From NCBI GenBank assembly GCA_020724945.1, contig DYFX01000001.1:1-47943 (forward strand): 47,943 bases of DNA, read 5' to 3'. Each line of letters starts with the position of its first letter. Within the stretch, counting starts at the first letter, position 1. Positions 9,111 to 17,291 of the stretch are shown one piece after another. The notes beneath the pieces are model-generated. The model made no database searches, was not told the origin of the DNA, and was given only the letters and a program-made list of their open reading frames with translations. Source of the stretch: Candidatus Paceibacter sp. GTDB taxonomy: Bacteria; Patescibacteriota; Patescibacteriia; SG8-24; DYFX01. The translations under genes were made by a program, and so were the position numbers.

Positions 9111-10811
9111 TCAGCGCGCGAGCTTGTTGAGGGCCGCGACCGTCTTCTTGCGGGCGGCGTTGAGGCTTTCCGGATCGGTCTTGAACTCTTCCGCGAGGGC
9201 GCCGGCCTCTTCGGCCGTGATCTTGCCGGCGTCGGTGAACAGCTTCAGGAACTCGGCGGCAGGCATCTTGCCGACGACCTTGGAGCCGTAGGTCTTGGGC
9301 GCATCGGACGCTTTCGCCGCCGGCAGGAGCTTCTCGGCGATCTCGGAGGCGGCCGCCTCGAGCTTGTCCATCGGGAATTCCTTCTTTTCGGACGCGGGCT
9401 TCGGCGTTTCGGCCGGCGGAGCGGGCGCTTCCGGAGCGCTGGGGGTCTCGACGGACTCCGGGACAGGTTCCGGCATCGGTTGCGGGACGCCCGGCGGGCG
9501 GCTGCCCGGGAGCGGTTTCGGCAGGTTCGGATAGTCCTCCTGCGGCGTCTTGGGCTTGGGCGGTTTCGGCGCCTCGATCTCGCCGGATGCGACCGGAGAC
9601 TGCTCTGATGTCTTCATGACCGATGGCTTCGGCGCCTCCACGATAACGCTCGGTTCCTCGGCGACCGGCGCGGGTTCCGGACGCGATTCCGTCTCGCCGC
9701 TCACGACGCCTTCGACGGATGCCGTCTTCATCTCCGGCGTGAGCAGGATGGGGCTCTCTTCCGTCCCCTCTTCGGGCGGGGCTTCCGGCGTCGCCGCGGC
9801 CGCCGGCGCGTCTTTCAGCTCCTCGACCCTGCCGCCGGGGTGGATGCGGAGCTTCATGCCGGAAGCGTAGGTGCGCAGCTGTCCGCCGTCCTCGTATTTC
9901 AGGCGGATTTCGCCCTTGATGGGATCGAACGATTTGCCGACGATGACGCCGAACGCGTCGGAGCCGACATCCTTGAGTTTCAGGTATTCGTCGACAAGCT
10001 TCTCCCCCGGCTTGCCCGCGGACTGTTTCAGGAGGAGCTCGCGATCGGGAGAGGTTTCCACCGGTGCCGGAGCTTCGACGGTTTCGACGGTCGGTTGTGA
10101 CGCTTCCGCCGGTGCCTCTTGCGGCGCTTCCTGCGGAGCGGGCGTTTCGTTTCGAGGCGCCGGCATCTCCGCGGCGGCAGGTTCAGGCTTTCGGGCGGGC
10201 GCTTCCGGTGCCGCGCCTCCGTTCAGCTTCGCGCGGACCTCCGCCAAGCCTTTGGCGACATAGTTCAGCTTGGCGCCGGTTTCGGTCATCTGCGGCATCT
10301 TGCCGGTCTTGAGCGCTCTCTTCATCGCGTCAGCTTCTCCTGCCCCTTCGGCGGCTACCTGCGGCGCGAGCTGGTCATAGGCGGCCGAAAGGCTGCCTTC
10401 GAGCGCGCGGAGCTCGGCTTCGCCGCCCGAGGCCATGATGCGCGCCATCTCCTGCCGGAAGTTCGCGAAGACCGCGTCGGCCTTCTCGATCTCCGCCAGG
10501 ATTTCGGCCTCGCCTTTCACGGGCGCCTCGGCCTCGCCTTCCTTCTTGCGGAAGAGCCGCCCTTTCACGCGTCCCCAGAACGACTTGGTCTCCTCCTCGA
10601 ACTTCCCGGTCTCCGCTTCGGCCTTCTCCTCCATCTCTTTCCCGAGGCCGCGCATCTCCGCCGCCTTCTCGGCGGCCGCAAGACTGCCGCCCTCGAACGG
10701 CTTCTTCGTCCAGTGCTCGGCGGTTTCCGCCTGCGGGGCCTCCTGGACCGGTTCCGTCGGAGTCTCCTGCTGCGCGGGTTCGGGCTGGATCTTCGCGGCT
10801 TCGGCGGCCAT
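9111..10811 (-). CDS. Uncharacterised 566-aa Pro/Glu/Ala-rich protein
   Basis: Large, strongly acidic and low-complexity. Residues 1-30 are Glu/Pro-rich. Residues ~33-200 are helical and charged (KEMEEKAEAETGKFEEETKSF). A Pro/Ala linker follows to ~265, then a compact globular stretch (~268-345, with VIVGKSFDPIKGEIRLKYEDGG, like a small beta-barrel). A second long Pro/Glu linker runs to ~470 and a helical C-terminal domain (~475-566) closes with EFKTDPESLNAARKKTVAALNK. There is no signal peptide or membrane segment. The architecture resembles cytoplasmic tethering or scaffold proteins. Function unknown; it is coupled to the CvpA gene (1-nt gap). Confidence 0.8.
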   Translation of the reverse strand: MAAEAAKIQPEPAQQETPTEPVQEAPQAETAEHWTKKPFEGGSLAAAEKAAEMRGLGKEMEEKAEAETGKFEEETKSFWGRVKGRLFRKKEGEAEAPVKGEAEILAEIEKADAVFANFRQEMARIMASGGEAELRALEGSLSAAYDQLAPQVAAEGAGEADAMKRALKTGKMPQMTETGAKLNYVAKGLAEVRAKLNGGAAPEAPARKPEPAAAEMPAPRNETPAPQEAPQEAPAEASQPTVETVEAPAPVETSPDRELLLKQSAGKPGEKLVDEYLKLKDVGSDAFGVIVGKSFDPIKGEIRLKYEDGGQLRTYASGMKLRIHPGGRVEELKDAPAAAATPEAPPEEGTEESPILLTPEMKTASVEGVVSGETESRPEPAPVAEEPSVIVEAPKPSVMKTSEQSPVASGEIEAPKPPKPKTPQEDYPNLPKPLPGSRPPGVPQPMPEPVPESVETPSAPEAPAPPAETPKPASEKKEFPMDKLEAAASEIAEKLLPAAKASDAPKTYGSKVVGKMPAAEFLKLFTDAGKITAEEAGALAEEFKTDPESLNAARKKTVAALNKLAR

Positions 10812-10816
10812 AGGTG

Positions 10817-10984
10817 TCACGCGTTCTTGAGTTCTTGCAGGATCTTCTCGATTTCCTCGCGTTCGAGCTCGCCCAGCACCTTCTTCATGACCTCCAGGCG
10901 TTCGTGCTCGAGCCCCTTGATCTGCTCCATGAAATGGTCGTAGGCGGCCTGGAGCTTCTTGGCCTTGTCTTCGGTGGTATCCAT
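10817..10984 (-). CDS. Small coiled-coil protein, 55 aa
   Basis: MDTTEDKAKKLQAAYDHFME is followed by heptad-like helix to the end (EVMKKVLGELEREEIEKIL), so the whole protein is one amphipathic helix. First gene of the six-gene unit. Its -10 element (TATACT, 10998-10993) ends 8 nt before the ATG, making the mRNA leaderless. The stop is 5 nt before the 566-aa gene. Function unknown; short conserved-looking coiled coils of this kind often act as adaptors, but that is a guess. Confidence 0.7.
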   Translation of the reverse strand: MDTTEDKAKKLQAAYDHFMEQIKGLEHERLEVMKKVLGELEREEIEKILQELKNA

Positions 10985-10992
10985 ATGGGTGG

Positions 10993-11024
10993 AGTATACC
11001 AAAAGACGGCTTACGCCGTCTTTT
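10993..11024 (-). promoter_or_regulatory. Composite metG terminator and leaderless promoter
   Basis: On the minus strand the hairpin GACGGC-GTAA-GCCGTC ends in TTTTGG, which runs straight into TATACT, i.e. an extended -10 (TGGTATACT). The ATG of the 55-aa gene follows 8 nt later. The metG stop codon is in the hairpin loop, so the stop, terminator, promoter and next start fit within about 40 bp. Confidence 0.75.
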
Positions 11025-12513
11025 GTTCGAGCCGCGGGAACAGGATATCGCCCTTTTTGACCGGGGAGCCGGGTTCGAGCCCGCCCCAGCCCCGCGCCTC
11101 GGCGAGCGAAGCCGAAGCGGCGTCCACGCCGACCTGGTCCAGGATCTTGGCGGCCGCCGAGGGGATGACGGGCAGGAGGGCGAGGCCGATCTGCCGCTGG
11201 GCTTCGGCGAGCTGGTACATGAAGGGGGCGACATCTTCGCCGAGCTTGGCCTTCTTGAAAGGCGCTTCGATGTCGATGGCCTGGTTCACGGTCGTCACAT
11301 AGTGCTCGAGCGCGCGGATGGCCTCGTCGAAGTGGAAGGCGTCGAGCGCCTTCTCGTACCTCTCCCAGAAGGCGGCGGTCTCGAAACGGTCGTCCGTCTT
11401 GGCCGGAACCTTCGCTTCGCAGTACTTCTCGATCATCGTGGCGGTGCGGGCGGCGAGGTTGCCGATGCCGTTCACGAGCTTCGAGGTATAGATGTCCTCG
11501 AACTGCTTGGCGGTGTAGTCGCCGTCCTCGTAGGCCGGAAGGCTCGCGAGGTAGTAGCGGACGGTGTCGGTACCGTACCGCGCGACGAGGTCCATCGGGT
11601 TCACGACATTGCCGAGCGACTTCGACATCTTCTGCCCGTCGGCGGTGATGAAGCCGTGGATGAAGATGCGCTCCGAGAGCGGCACGCCGGCCGAGAGCAG
11701 CATCCCCTGCCACATCGCGGACTGCTGGCGCAGGTTGTCCTTGCCGGCGACCTGGGTGCCGGGCCAGGACTTCGCGTAGGCCTGGTCGGGCCAGCCGATC
11801 GTGGAGATATAGTTCACGAGCGCGTCGAACCAGACATACATCACATGCGCCTCGTCGCCCGGGACGGGCACGCCCCACGACATCTTTTCCTTGAGGCGCG
11901 AGATGCTGAAGTCCTGGAGGCCGCCCGCCACGAAACTGCGGATCTCGTTCAGGCGGTGTTCAGGCACGACGAAACCGGGGTTCGCCTCGTAGTGCTTCAG
12001 GAGCGCGTCCTGGTATTTCGACCAGCGGAAGAAATAATTTTCCTCGTCGCGGTTCTCGATCTCGAGCTTCGGATGGATAGGGCACCTGCCGTCGACGAGC
12101 TCCGAATCGGTCTTCTCGAGCTCGCAGCCGACGCAGTACTTCACCTGGTACTGCTTCTTATAGATGTCGCCCGCGGCCTCGCAGCGCTTCCAGAATTCCT
12201 GCGCGGCGGCGACATGGTGCGCGTCGGTCGTGCGGATGAAATTGGTGTAGGTGAGATCGAGCGTGTCCTTCAGCGCATGGAACTTGGCGGCGTACTGGTC
12301 GCAGTAGGCCTGCGGATCCATGCCCGCTTTCGCGGCGGCGTCCTGGATCTTCTGCCCGTGCTCGTCGGTGCCGGTGTTGAAGACGACCTCCTCGCCCTTC
12401 AAGCGATGCCAGCGCGCGACGATGTCGGCCTGGACGATTTCCAACGCGAAGCCGATATGCGGATCGGCGTTCACATACGGGAGCGTGGTGGTGATGTAGA
12501 AATTCTTCTTCAT
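11011..12513 (-). CDS. metG: Methionyl-tRNA synthetase with a HIGF variant signature
   Basis: Charges tRNA-Met with methionine. Class I catalytic domain, 500 aa from the ATG at 12513. The nucleotide-binding signature is H19-I-G-F22 in PYVNADPHIGFALE, where most class I enzymes have HIGH. The zinc-knuckle region has CVGCELEKTDSELVDGRCP, and KMSKS is intact in GQKMSKSLGNVV. An anticodon-binding helical domain fills the C-terminus; no C-terminal EMAP/Trbp111-like domain is present. It starts 1 nt after the rsmI stop, so the two form one unit. An alternative upstream start at 12540 overlaps rsmI and is unlikely. Confidence 0.95.
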   Translation of the reverse strand: MKKNFYITTTLPYVNADPHIGFALEIVQADIVARWHRLKGEEVVFNTGTDEHGQKIQDAAAKAGMDPQAYCDQYAAKFHALKDTLDLTYTNFIRTTDAHHVAAAQEFWKRCEAAGDIYKKQYQVKYCVGCELEKTDSELVDGRCPIHPKLEIENRDEENYFFRWSKYQDALLKHYEANPGFVVPEHRLNEIRSFVAGGLQDFSISRLKEKMSWGVPVPGDEAHVMYVWFDALVNYISTIGWPDQAYAKSWPGTQVAGKDNLRQQSAMWQGMLLSAGVPLSERIFIHGFITADGQKMSKSLGNVVNPMDLVARYGTDTVRYYLASLPAYEDGDYTAKQFEDIYTSKLVNGIGNLAARTATMIEKYCEAKVPAKTDDRFETAAFWERYEKALDAFHFDEAIRALEHYVTTVNQAIDIEAPFKKAKLGEDVAPFMYQLAEAQRQIGLALLPVIPSAAAKILDQVGVDAASASLAEARGWGGLEPGSPVKKGDILFPRLEQKTA

Positions 12514-12514
12514 A

Positions 12515-13192
12515 TCATTTCCCCTCGACGGCGATGACATACTCGCCCTTGATGGGTTCGGAGTTCAGGAGTTCGAGCGCGTCTTTCATCTCGCCGTAGC
12601 GGACGGATTCGAACATCTTGGTGAGTTCGCGGCCGATGACGATCTTGCGGTGCGGGGCGCAGAGCGCGGAGAGCTCCGCCATCGCCTTCTCGACGCGGTG
12701 CGGGCTCTCGAAGAAGACGGAGGTGCGCTTCTCGTCGGCGATGATCTTCCAGTAGGTGTTCCTCCCCTTCTTGTGCGGCGGGAAGCCATGGAAGACATAG
12801 GCGTCGGCCGGGAAGCCGGAGACGGAGAGGAGCGTCGTGACGGCGGAGGGTCCGGGGATCGGCACGATCTTCACCTGGCCCTGCGAGACGCGCACGAGCT
12901 CGGCCACGAAGCGCGCGCCCGGGTCCGAGACGCCCGGCGTGCCCGCGTCGGAGATGAGCGCCATCGTCTCCCCCTGGTCGATGCGCTTCACGAGCGCCTG
13001 CAGCTTCCCCATCGAGGTGTGCTCGTGATAGCTCGTCGTCGCGGCGGGGACCTCGAAGTGGTTCAGGAGCTTCCGCGAGACGCGCGTGTCCTCGCAGAGC
13101 ACCAACGACGATTCCAAGAGCGCGGCGACCGCGCGGGGCGAGAAGTCGTCCAGATTGCCGATGGGCGTCGCGATGACATAGAGGCGGCTCAT
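12515..13192 (-). CDS. rsmI: 16S rRNA (cytidine-2'-O)-methyltransferase
   Basis: SAM-dependent enzyme that 2'-O-methylates C1402 of 16S rRNA in the decoding centre. The 225-aa protein has the tetrapyrrole-methylase fold with the family hallmarks LYVIATPIGNLDDFSPRAV, CEDTR, ISDAGTPGVSDPG, VPIPGPSAVTTLLSVSGFP and HGFPPHKKGR. The C-terminal extension of longer homologues is reduced. It is followed 1 nt later by metG, a pairing of two translation-quality genes. Confidence 0.96.
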   Translation of the reverse strand: MSRLYVIATPIGNLDDFSPRAVAALLESSLVLCEDTRVSRKLLNHFEVPAATTSYHEHTSMGKLQALVKRIDQGETMALISDAGTPGVSDPGARFVAELVRVSQGQVKIVPIPGPSAVTTLLSVSGFPADAYVFHGFPPHKKGRNTYWKIIADEKRTSVFFESPHRVEKAMAELSALCAPHRKIVIGRELTKMFESVRYGEMKDALELLNSEPIKGEYVIAVEGK

Positions 13193-13209
13193 ACGCTCGA
13201 AGGGTAGAT

Positions 13210-13242
13210 GAAAAAACCCCGAACGACAAGGGTTCAGGGGTT
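13210..13242 (-). terminator. Terminator of the adenosine deaminase gene
   Basis: On the minus strand AACCCC and GGGGTT form a stem around a 16-nt loop, with TTTTTTC behind. The add stop codon lies at the base of the 5' arm. It separates add from rsmI-metG. Confidence 0.65.
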
Positions 13243-14229
13243 CGCATCATGGGCGGCGCTCGCCAGCAGGCGGAGCCGGGCGCTGATGTCGAGGAAGGCC
13301 ATCTCGATGCCGTTCTCGACGAGGCGGCGCATGTCGGCCTCCTCCAGCTTCCAGTGCTTCCGCGCCAGCGCGTGCTCCTTGGCCATGGTGGTGCCGGCCA
13401 GGGTGCGGTTGTCGGTCGAGAGCGCGACCTTGATGCCTTCCTTGAGGAGCGTCCAGGCCGGGTGCGTGCCGTAGAGGCCGACCGCGCGGGTCTGGATGTT
13501 GGAGGTGAGGCAGGCTTCGATGCCGACGCCGTGCGCGATGAGCAGGTCCATCGTGCGGCGGTCCTTCACGGCGTTCACGCCGTGGCCGATGCGCTCGGCG
13601 CCGAAGAGCCCGATCGCCTCGCGGACGCGTTCCGGCGGGCCGCACTCGGCGGCGTGGATCGTGACATGCAGTCCGGCTTCCCGCGCGCGCCAGAAGTGGT
13701 GGGCGTGCTCGAGCGCCGGGATGGCGTCGTCGCCGGCCAGATCCACCGCCACGACGCCCTGGCGGCGGTAGCGGATGGCGAGGTCGACCATGCGGCCGGT
13801 GACCGACGGGTCCATGTGGCGCAGGCTGCAGACGATGAGGCCCCAGCCGACGGACGCGGAGAGTCCGCCGAGCGTCAGGCCGTCGATGACGGCTTCCATG
13901 ACCTCCTCCCCGCGTAGGCCGCCCTGCAGATGGAGCTCGGGCATGAAGCGGACCTCGATGTACCGCAGGCCCTCGGCGGCGCAGTCCTCGACGAGCTCGC
14001 GGGCGATGCGCGTGAGGGCGGAGCGCGACTGCATCACGGCGGTCGTGTGCGCGAAGTGTTCCAGGTACTGCGGCAGGCTCGCGCGGACCGTGCCGCAGGC
14101 GAGCGCGCGCCCGAGCCCGGCCTCGTCGGAGGCGGGCAGGCGGATGCCTTCCGCCGCGGCGATCTCGAGCATCGTCGGGATGCGCAGCGAGCCGTCCAGA
14201 TGGAGATGAAGTTCGACGATCGGTTTCAA
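13234..14229 (-). CDS. add: Adenosine deaminase (amidohydrolase), TTG start
   Basis: Deaminates adenosine to inosine in purine salvage. The 331-aa protein shows the metal ligands in VELHLHLDGSL (residues 5-15), the VDLAGDD loop, the catalytic glutamate in HAAE, RIGHG, and the metal aspartate in LSTDNRTLAGTTM; the TDN form is the one found in actinobacterial-type Add. No ATG or GTG fits. The start is taken as TTG at 14229, because AGGGAGG sits 4 nt upstream and translation then begins exactly at the conserved N-terminus. The ribosome site is buried in a terminator-like hairpin (14233-14264). Confidence 0.88.
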   Translation of the reverse strand: MKPIVELHLHLDGSLRIPTMLEIAAAEGIRLPASDEAGLGRALACGTVRASLPQYLEHFAHTTAVMQSRSALTRIARELVEDCAAEGLRYIEVRFMPELHLQGGLRGEEVMEAVIDGLTLGGLSASVGWGLIVCSLRHMDPSVTGRMVDLAIRYRRQGVVAVDLAGDDAIPALEHAHHFWRAREAGLHVTIHAAECGPPERVREAIGLFGAERIGHGVNAVKDRRTMDLLIAHGVGIEACLTSNIQTRAVGLYGTHPAWTLLKEGIKVALSTDNRTLAGTTMAKEHALARKHWKLEEADMRRLVENGIEMAFLDISARLRLLASAAHDANP

Positions 14230-14264
14230 AAAGCCTCCCTTGGCAATGAGCGTTGCGGGGAGGC
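14228..14264 (-). promoter_or_regulatory. Hairpin acting as terminator and masking the add ribosome binding site
   Basis: GCCTCCC (14264-14258) pairs perfectly with GGGAGGC (14239-14233), with an inner GCAA/TTGC stem, and is followed by TTTTTG. The 3' arm is the Shine-Dalgarno of add, and the last two bases of the U-tract are the first two of its TTG start. The same structure would end transcription of the upstream 151-aa gene and block translation of add. Confidence 0.6.
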
Positions 14265-14285
14265 TATCAGTTCCGCGGCGACGGT

Positions 14286-14741
14286 TCAAGTCCTCGCGAC
14301 GAGGCGTACCGGCTGTCCGTCGATCTCGAGTGCGATCGTGCCGTGCGCACGCACGACCTCGAGGAAGGTCTCGCAGATCCTTTCCATGATCGGCGCGGCA
14401 TGCTCGCCGAAGCCGGTGCTGCGGCGCAGCGGGTCCGGATCGACGGCGACGCACGCTTCGGCGACGGACGCTTCGTCGGCGACGAAGGTGCCGGCCGGCG
14501 CCTTGTCGAGGATCGCCCAGAGCAAGTGGACCGTCGCGTCGTGCAGGGGCGGCCCCCAGAGCGCCCTGGCCAGCGGCTTCTCGAGCTCCGGGTCGCACGA
14601 GGCGCGCGGCCGGCCCTCGAGCTCTGGCCGCTTCCCGGCGGCGACTTCCGCCTCCACTTCCGCCATGACGGCGTCACGGATGTCCTTGATCTTGGGGAGG
14701 GTACCTTCGATGACGGCGTCGACGAGTTCACGGTCGTGCAT
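14286..14741 (-). CDS. Uncharacterised 151-aa protein
   Basis: No family recognised. It is a soluble, acidic, mostly helical protein starting MHDRELVDAVIEGTLPKIKD. The N-terminal third is charged. The C-terminal half has a compact hydrophobic pattern (HDATVHLLWAILDKAPAG, MERICETFLEVVRAHGTIAL) ending in a short strand pair (IALEIDGQPVRLVART). A Shine-Dalgarno-like AGGAG/AGAGG lies 6-14 nt before the ATG. It sits between thiI and add and is followed by the hairpin at 14228-14264. The codon pattern matches neighbours, so a native gene is likely. Confidence 0.7.
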   Translation of the reverse strand: MHDRELVDAVIEGTLPKIKDIRDAVMAEVEAEVAAGKRPELEGRPRASCDPELEKPLARALWGPPLHDATVHLLWAILDKAPAGTFVADEASVAEACVAVDPDPLRRSTGFGEHAAPIMERICETFLEVVRAHGTIALEIDGQPVRLVART

Positions 14742-14789
14742 CTGCCTCTGCTCCTGGTGATCGCGCTTCGGTCGCGCGATACGGGCGTC

Positions 14790-15950
14790 CTACCACGCGA
14801 CGGCGTCCATGTCAATCCGTTCTTCCTCCTTCATCGCGGCCTCGATCCACTTCCGCGCATCGAGCTTCTTCTCGTCCTCGTCGACGGCCTCCTCGAAGGC
14901 GCGGGTGGACGGGTTTTCCGGCATGAAGAGCGAGCAGCAGTCGGCGTGCGGGCGCGTGGAGATCCCGAAGGTGCCGATCGCGCGCGCGCGATCGGTGATC
15001 TCGTCCTTGTCCATGCCGATCAGCGGACGGAAGACGGGGAGCTTCGTGACCGCCTCGACCGTGCGCATGTTCTGCACCGTCTGCGAGGCGACCTGCCCGA
15101 GCGATTCGCCCGTCACGAGCCCGCCGGCCTTCTCGCGGTGCGCGATCAGCTCCGCGATGCGGAACATGAAGCGGCGGTAGTGGATGACGCGGAACTGCGG
15201 GTTGCAGACGGCGGCGATCTCCTCCTGCACCGGCGTCAGGTTCACGAGCGAGAGCGTCGCCTTGACGCCCGTGCGGTTCAGCACGGCGATCATGTCCTTC
15301 ACGATGTCGATGGAGGCGCGGTCGGTGTACGGGAAGTTGTGGAAGTGGACATAGTGCAGGGGCGCGCCGCGGCGGAGCATCATCCAGGAGGCCACCGGCG
15401 AGTCGATGCCGCCCGACAGGAGCGATACGAGCTTGCCGCTGGAGCCGAGCGGAAGCCCGCCGATGCCTTTCAGCTTCTCGTGCGCGACATACGCGCCGTC
15501 GTCGGTCACCTCGATCCAGCAGGTGTGATCGGCGCCCTTCATCTTCACCGTCAGTTCCGGATTCGATTTCAAGATGGCTTCGCCGACGCGTCCGGCGAGC
15601 TCCTGCGAGGTCATCGGGAAGCGCTTGTCGGGACGGCGCGCCGTCACGCGGAAGGTCCCCTTCTGATGCTTGAAACGCGCAACGGCCTCGGCGACGATGG
15701 CATCGGCTTCGGGCGCGACGCGGGCGCACGGCAGGATGTTGGCCACGCCGGCGACATTCAGGAGGCGGCGCGTGATTTCCGGCGCGGCGGCGTCATCGGC
15801 TTCGAGGCGGATGAGTCCCGTGCGGCGGCGCAGGCCCTTCACGCCGAGCCCCTTCAGCTGTTCGCGGATGTTCGAAACCAGCCGCGTCTCGAAGAGCGTG
15901 CGGTTCCTTCCTTTGATGCCGAGTTCCGCGTAGTGGACGACGAAGATCAT
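14790..15950 (-). CDS. thiI: tRNA 4-thiouridine synthetase ThiI (no rhodanese domain)
   Basis: Adenylates U8 of tRNA and inserts sulfur, protecting or modifying tRNA. The 386-aa protein (ATG at 15950) has an N-terminal ferredoxin-like plus THUMP region (to ~165), then the PP-loop SGGIDSPVASWMM and the AANH domain. The conserved cysteine region is HADCCSLFMP. The C-terminal rhodanese domain of E. coli ThiI is absent, so sulfur must come by another route. An upstream ATG at 15968 exists but lies inside a palindromic repeat, so the later start is preferred. Confidence 0.93.
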   Translation of the reverse strand: MIFVVHYAELGIKGRNRTLFETRLVSNIREQLKGLGVKGLRRRTGLIRLEADDAAAPEITRRLLNVAGVANILPCARVAPEADAIVAEAVARFKHQKGTFRVTARRPDKRFPMTSQELAGRVGEAILKSNPELTVKMKGADHTCWIEVTDDGAYVAHEKLKGIGGLPLGSSGKLVSLLSGGIDSPVASWMMLRRGAPLHYVHFHNFPYTDRASIDIVKDMIAVLNRTGVKATLSLVNLTPVQEEIAAVCNPQFRVIHYRRFMFRIAELIAHREKAGGLVTGESLGQVASQTVQNMRTVEAVTKLPVFRPLIGMDKDEITDRARAIGTFGISTRPHADCCSLFMPENPSTRAFEEAVDEDEKKLDARKWIEAAMKEEERIDMDAVAW

Positions 15951-15963
15951 TCGTATTTCTTTT

Positions 15964-16052
15964 GTCATCCCGAGCCCGCGCATTTCGCGCGGGCGTTAGG
16001 GATCCCTTTGAAAAGCGATTCCTATCGCTCGCCTTCGCGAGCTCGGAATGAC
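15964..16052. repeat. Intergenic palindromic repeat, family A, copy 2
   Basis: An 89-bp hyphenated palindrome from GTCATCCCGAGC to GCTCGGAATGAC, with CCCGCG/CGCGGG and CTCGC/GCGAG sub-hairpins and a central GTTAGGGATCCCTTTGAAAA. It lies between the CCA-adding enzyme and thiI genes and abuts the CCA enzyme stop codon. Confidence 0.85.
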
Positions 16053-16054
16053 AT

Positions 16055-17206
16055 TTAGGGCTGGTAGCGCTTCTTCAAGTAACCCTCCGCCTCTTCGGGA
16101 CTGCCGACCTTACCCTTCGCCTGCGCATCCATCAAGAGGTCGAGCGCTTCGCCCACCGCAAGGCCCGGTTCCAGCTTCAACAGCTTCATGACGGTTTCGC
16201 CCGAAAGCAGGGGCTCCGCGCCCAGTTCCTTATAGAGGGCGACATCCGCGCCGGAGGCCAGGCGGCGGAGCAAGGTGGCGTCGACGCCGTGGCCGGTGGA
16301 CGCCAGGCGCAGGCGTTCCGCGAAAGCGACCGCATGATCGCGGCCGAGATGCGCGAAACACAGGCCGAGGCGGACGCGCAGGGGCGCCGGACGGCCGGAG
16401 AGCGCGCGGAGCGCGTCTTCTTCCTCCAAGCGCTTCGATGCCTTCCGCACATGCAGGGCCCAGCTCGTGCCGAGCGCCGGCAGGAGCGCTTCCACCGCGC
16501 CTGCGTCGGTCCAGAGTTCCGCCGCGCGGACGGGATCGGCCTTGAGGCTCTTCAGCAGTTCGCGCGAGACGAGCTCGTACGGCACGAGCCGCGCGCCGTG
16601 GCGCTCCTCGTTCACATGCGCCATCGCGGCGCGCAGGGCGTCCCAGGTCTTCGCGTCGATGCCGAAGTCGAGCTGGACGGCGAAGCGCAGGGCGCGGAGC
16701 ATGCGCGTGTAGTCTTCTTGGAAGCGCGTGGCCGGATCGCCCACGGCGCGGACGATCTTTTTCGCGAGGTCGTCCTGCCCGCCGTGCGGATCGATCAGGG
16801 TTCCGTTCGCGGCTTCCCACGCCATCGCGTTGATCGTGAAGTCGCGCCGCGCCAAGTCCTCCTCGATCGGCATGTGCGGATCCGCGTGCGTCGCGACATC
16901 GCGATAGCCTCCGGTATTCGCCGGCTTCTCGCGGCGAGGAAGCGCGATATCGAGATGGAGACCGTCCTCCTTGGAAGTGAACTTGAAGACGCCGAAGGTA
17001 CGGCCGACGAAATCGACGGAGCCGCGCGCTTCGAGGAACTTCGCCAGCGCCACCGGCTCGACGCCGGCCACGAGGACATCGATGTCCCCCACCGCGCGGC
17101 CGAGCAGCGCGTCGCGCACCGCGCCGCCGACGACATGCCAGCGCGAACCGGGAAGCCCGTCGCTCCAGCGCTTCAGGATGTCGGCGATGGGGTGTCCCGC
17201 GAACAT
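16055..17206 (-). CDS. cca: CCA-adding enzyme / poly(A) polymerase family nucleotidyltransferase
   Basis: Class II template-independent nucleotidyltransferase that builds or repairs the tRNA 3'-CCA end. 383 aa. The head domain carries VVGGAVRDALLGR and the catalytic carboxylates in GDIDVLV, then RRDFTINAMA and a neck with ARDFxEDYTRMLRALRFAVQL-like sequence (here RFQEDYTRMLRALRFA). The helical body and tail follow. Poly(A) polymerase activity cannot be excluded by eye. The ATG at 17206 is supported by an extended -10 (TGCTATCGT) ending 8 nt upstream, i.e. a leaderless mRNA. Confidence 0.9.
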   Translation of the reverse strand: MFAGHPIADILKRWSDGLPGSRWHVVGGAVRDALLGRAVGDIDVLVAGVEPVALAKFLEARGSVDFVGRTFGVFKFTSKEDGLHLDIALPRREKPANTGGYRDVATHADPHMPIEEDLARRDFTINAMAWEAANGTLIDPHGGQDDLAKKIVRAVGDPATRFQEDYTRMLRALRFAVQLDFGIDAKTWDALRAAMAHVNEERHGARLVPYELVSRELLKSLKADPVRAAELWTDAGAVEALLPALGTSWALHVRKASKRLEEEDALRALSGRPAPLRVRLGLCFAHLGRDHAVAFAERLRLASTGHGVDATLLRRLASGADVALYKELGAEPLLSGETVMKLLKLEPGLAVGEALDLLMDAQAKGKVGSPEEAEGYLKKRYQP

Positions 17207-17214
17207 ATGCGGCC

Positions 17215-17223
17215 ACGATAGCA
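17215..17223 (-). promoter_or_regulatory. Extended -10 element of the CCA-adding enzyme gene
   Basis: TGC-TATCGT on the minus strand; the -10 ends 8 nt before the ATG at 17206. It directly follows the terminator at 17233-17265. Confidence 0.5.
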
Positions 17224-17232
17224 CCGCTTCGG

Positions 17233-17265
17233 AAAAGAAAAAACTCCGCCATGCTTTTTACGGAG
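17233..17265 (-). terminator. Terminator of the small zinc-ribbon gene
   Basis: CTCCG...CGGAG stem with a 12-nt loop, followed by TTTTTTCTTTT on the minus strand. Confidence 0.7.
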
Positions 17266-17291
17266 CCCTTTCCTCCTTAGGTTGTCCGTCC

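Noticed and set aside
13234..14229. Adenosine deaminase as inactive because TDD is TDN
   Set aside because: The TDN form occurs in functional bacterial Add enzymes; the metal Asp and the catalytic Glu and His residues are present.
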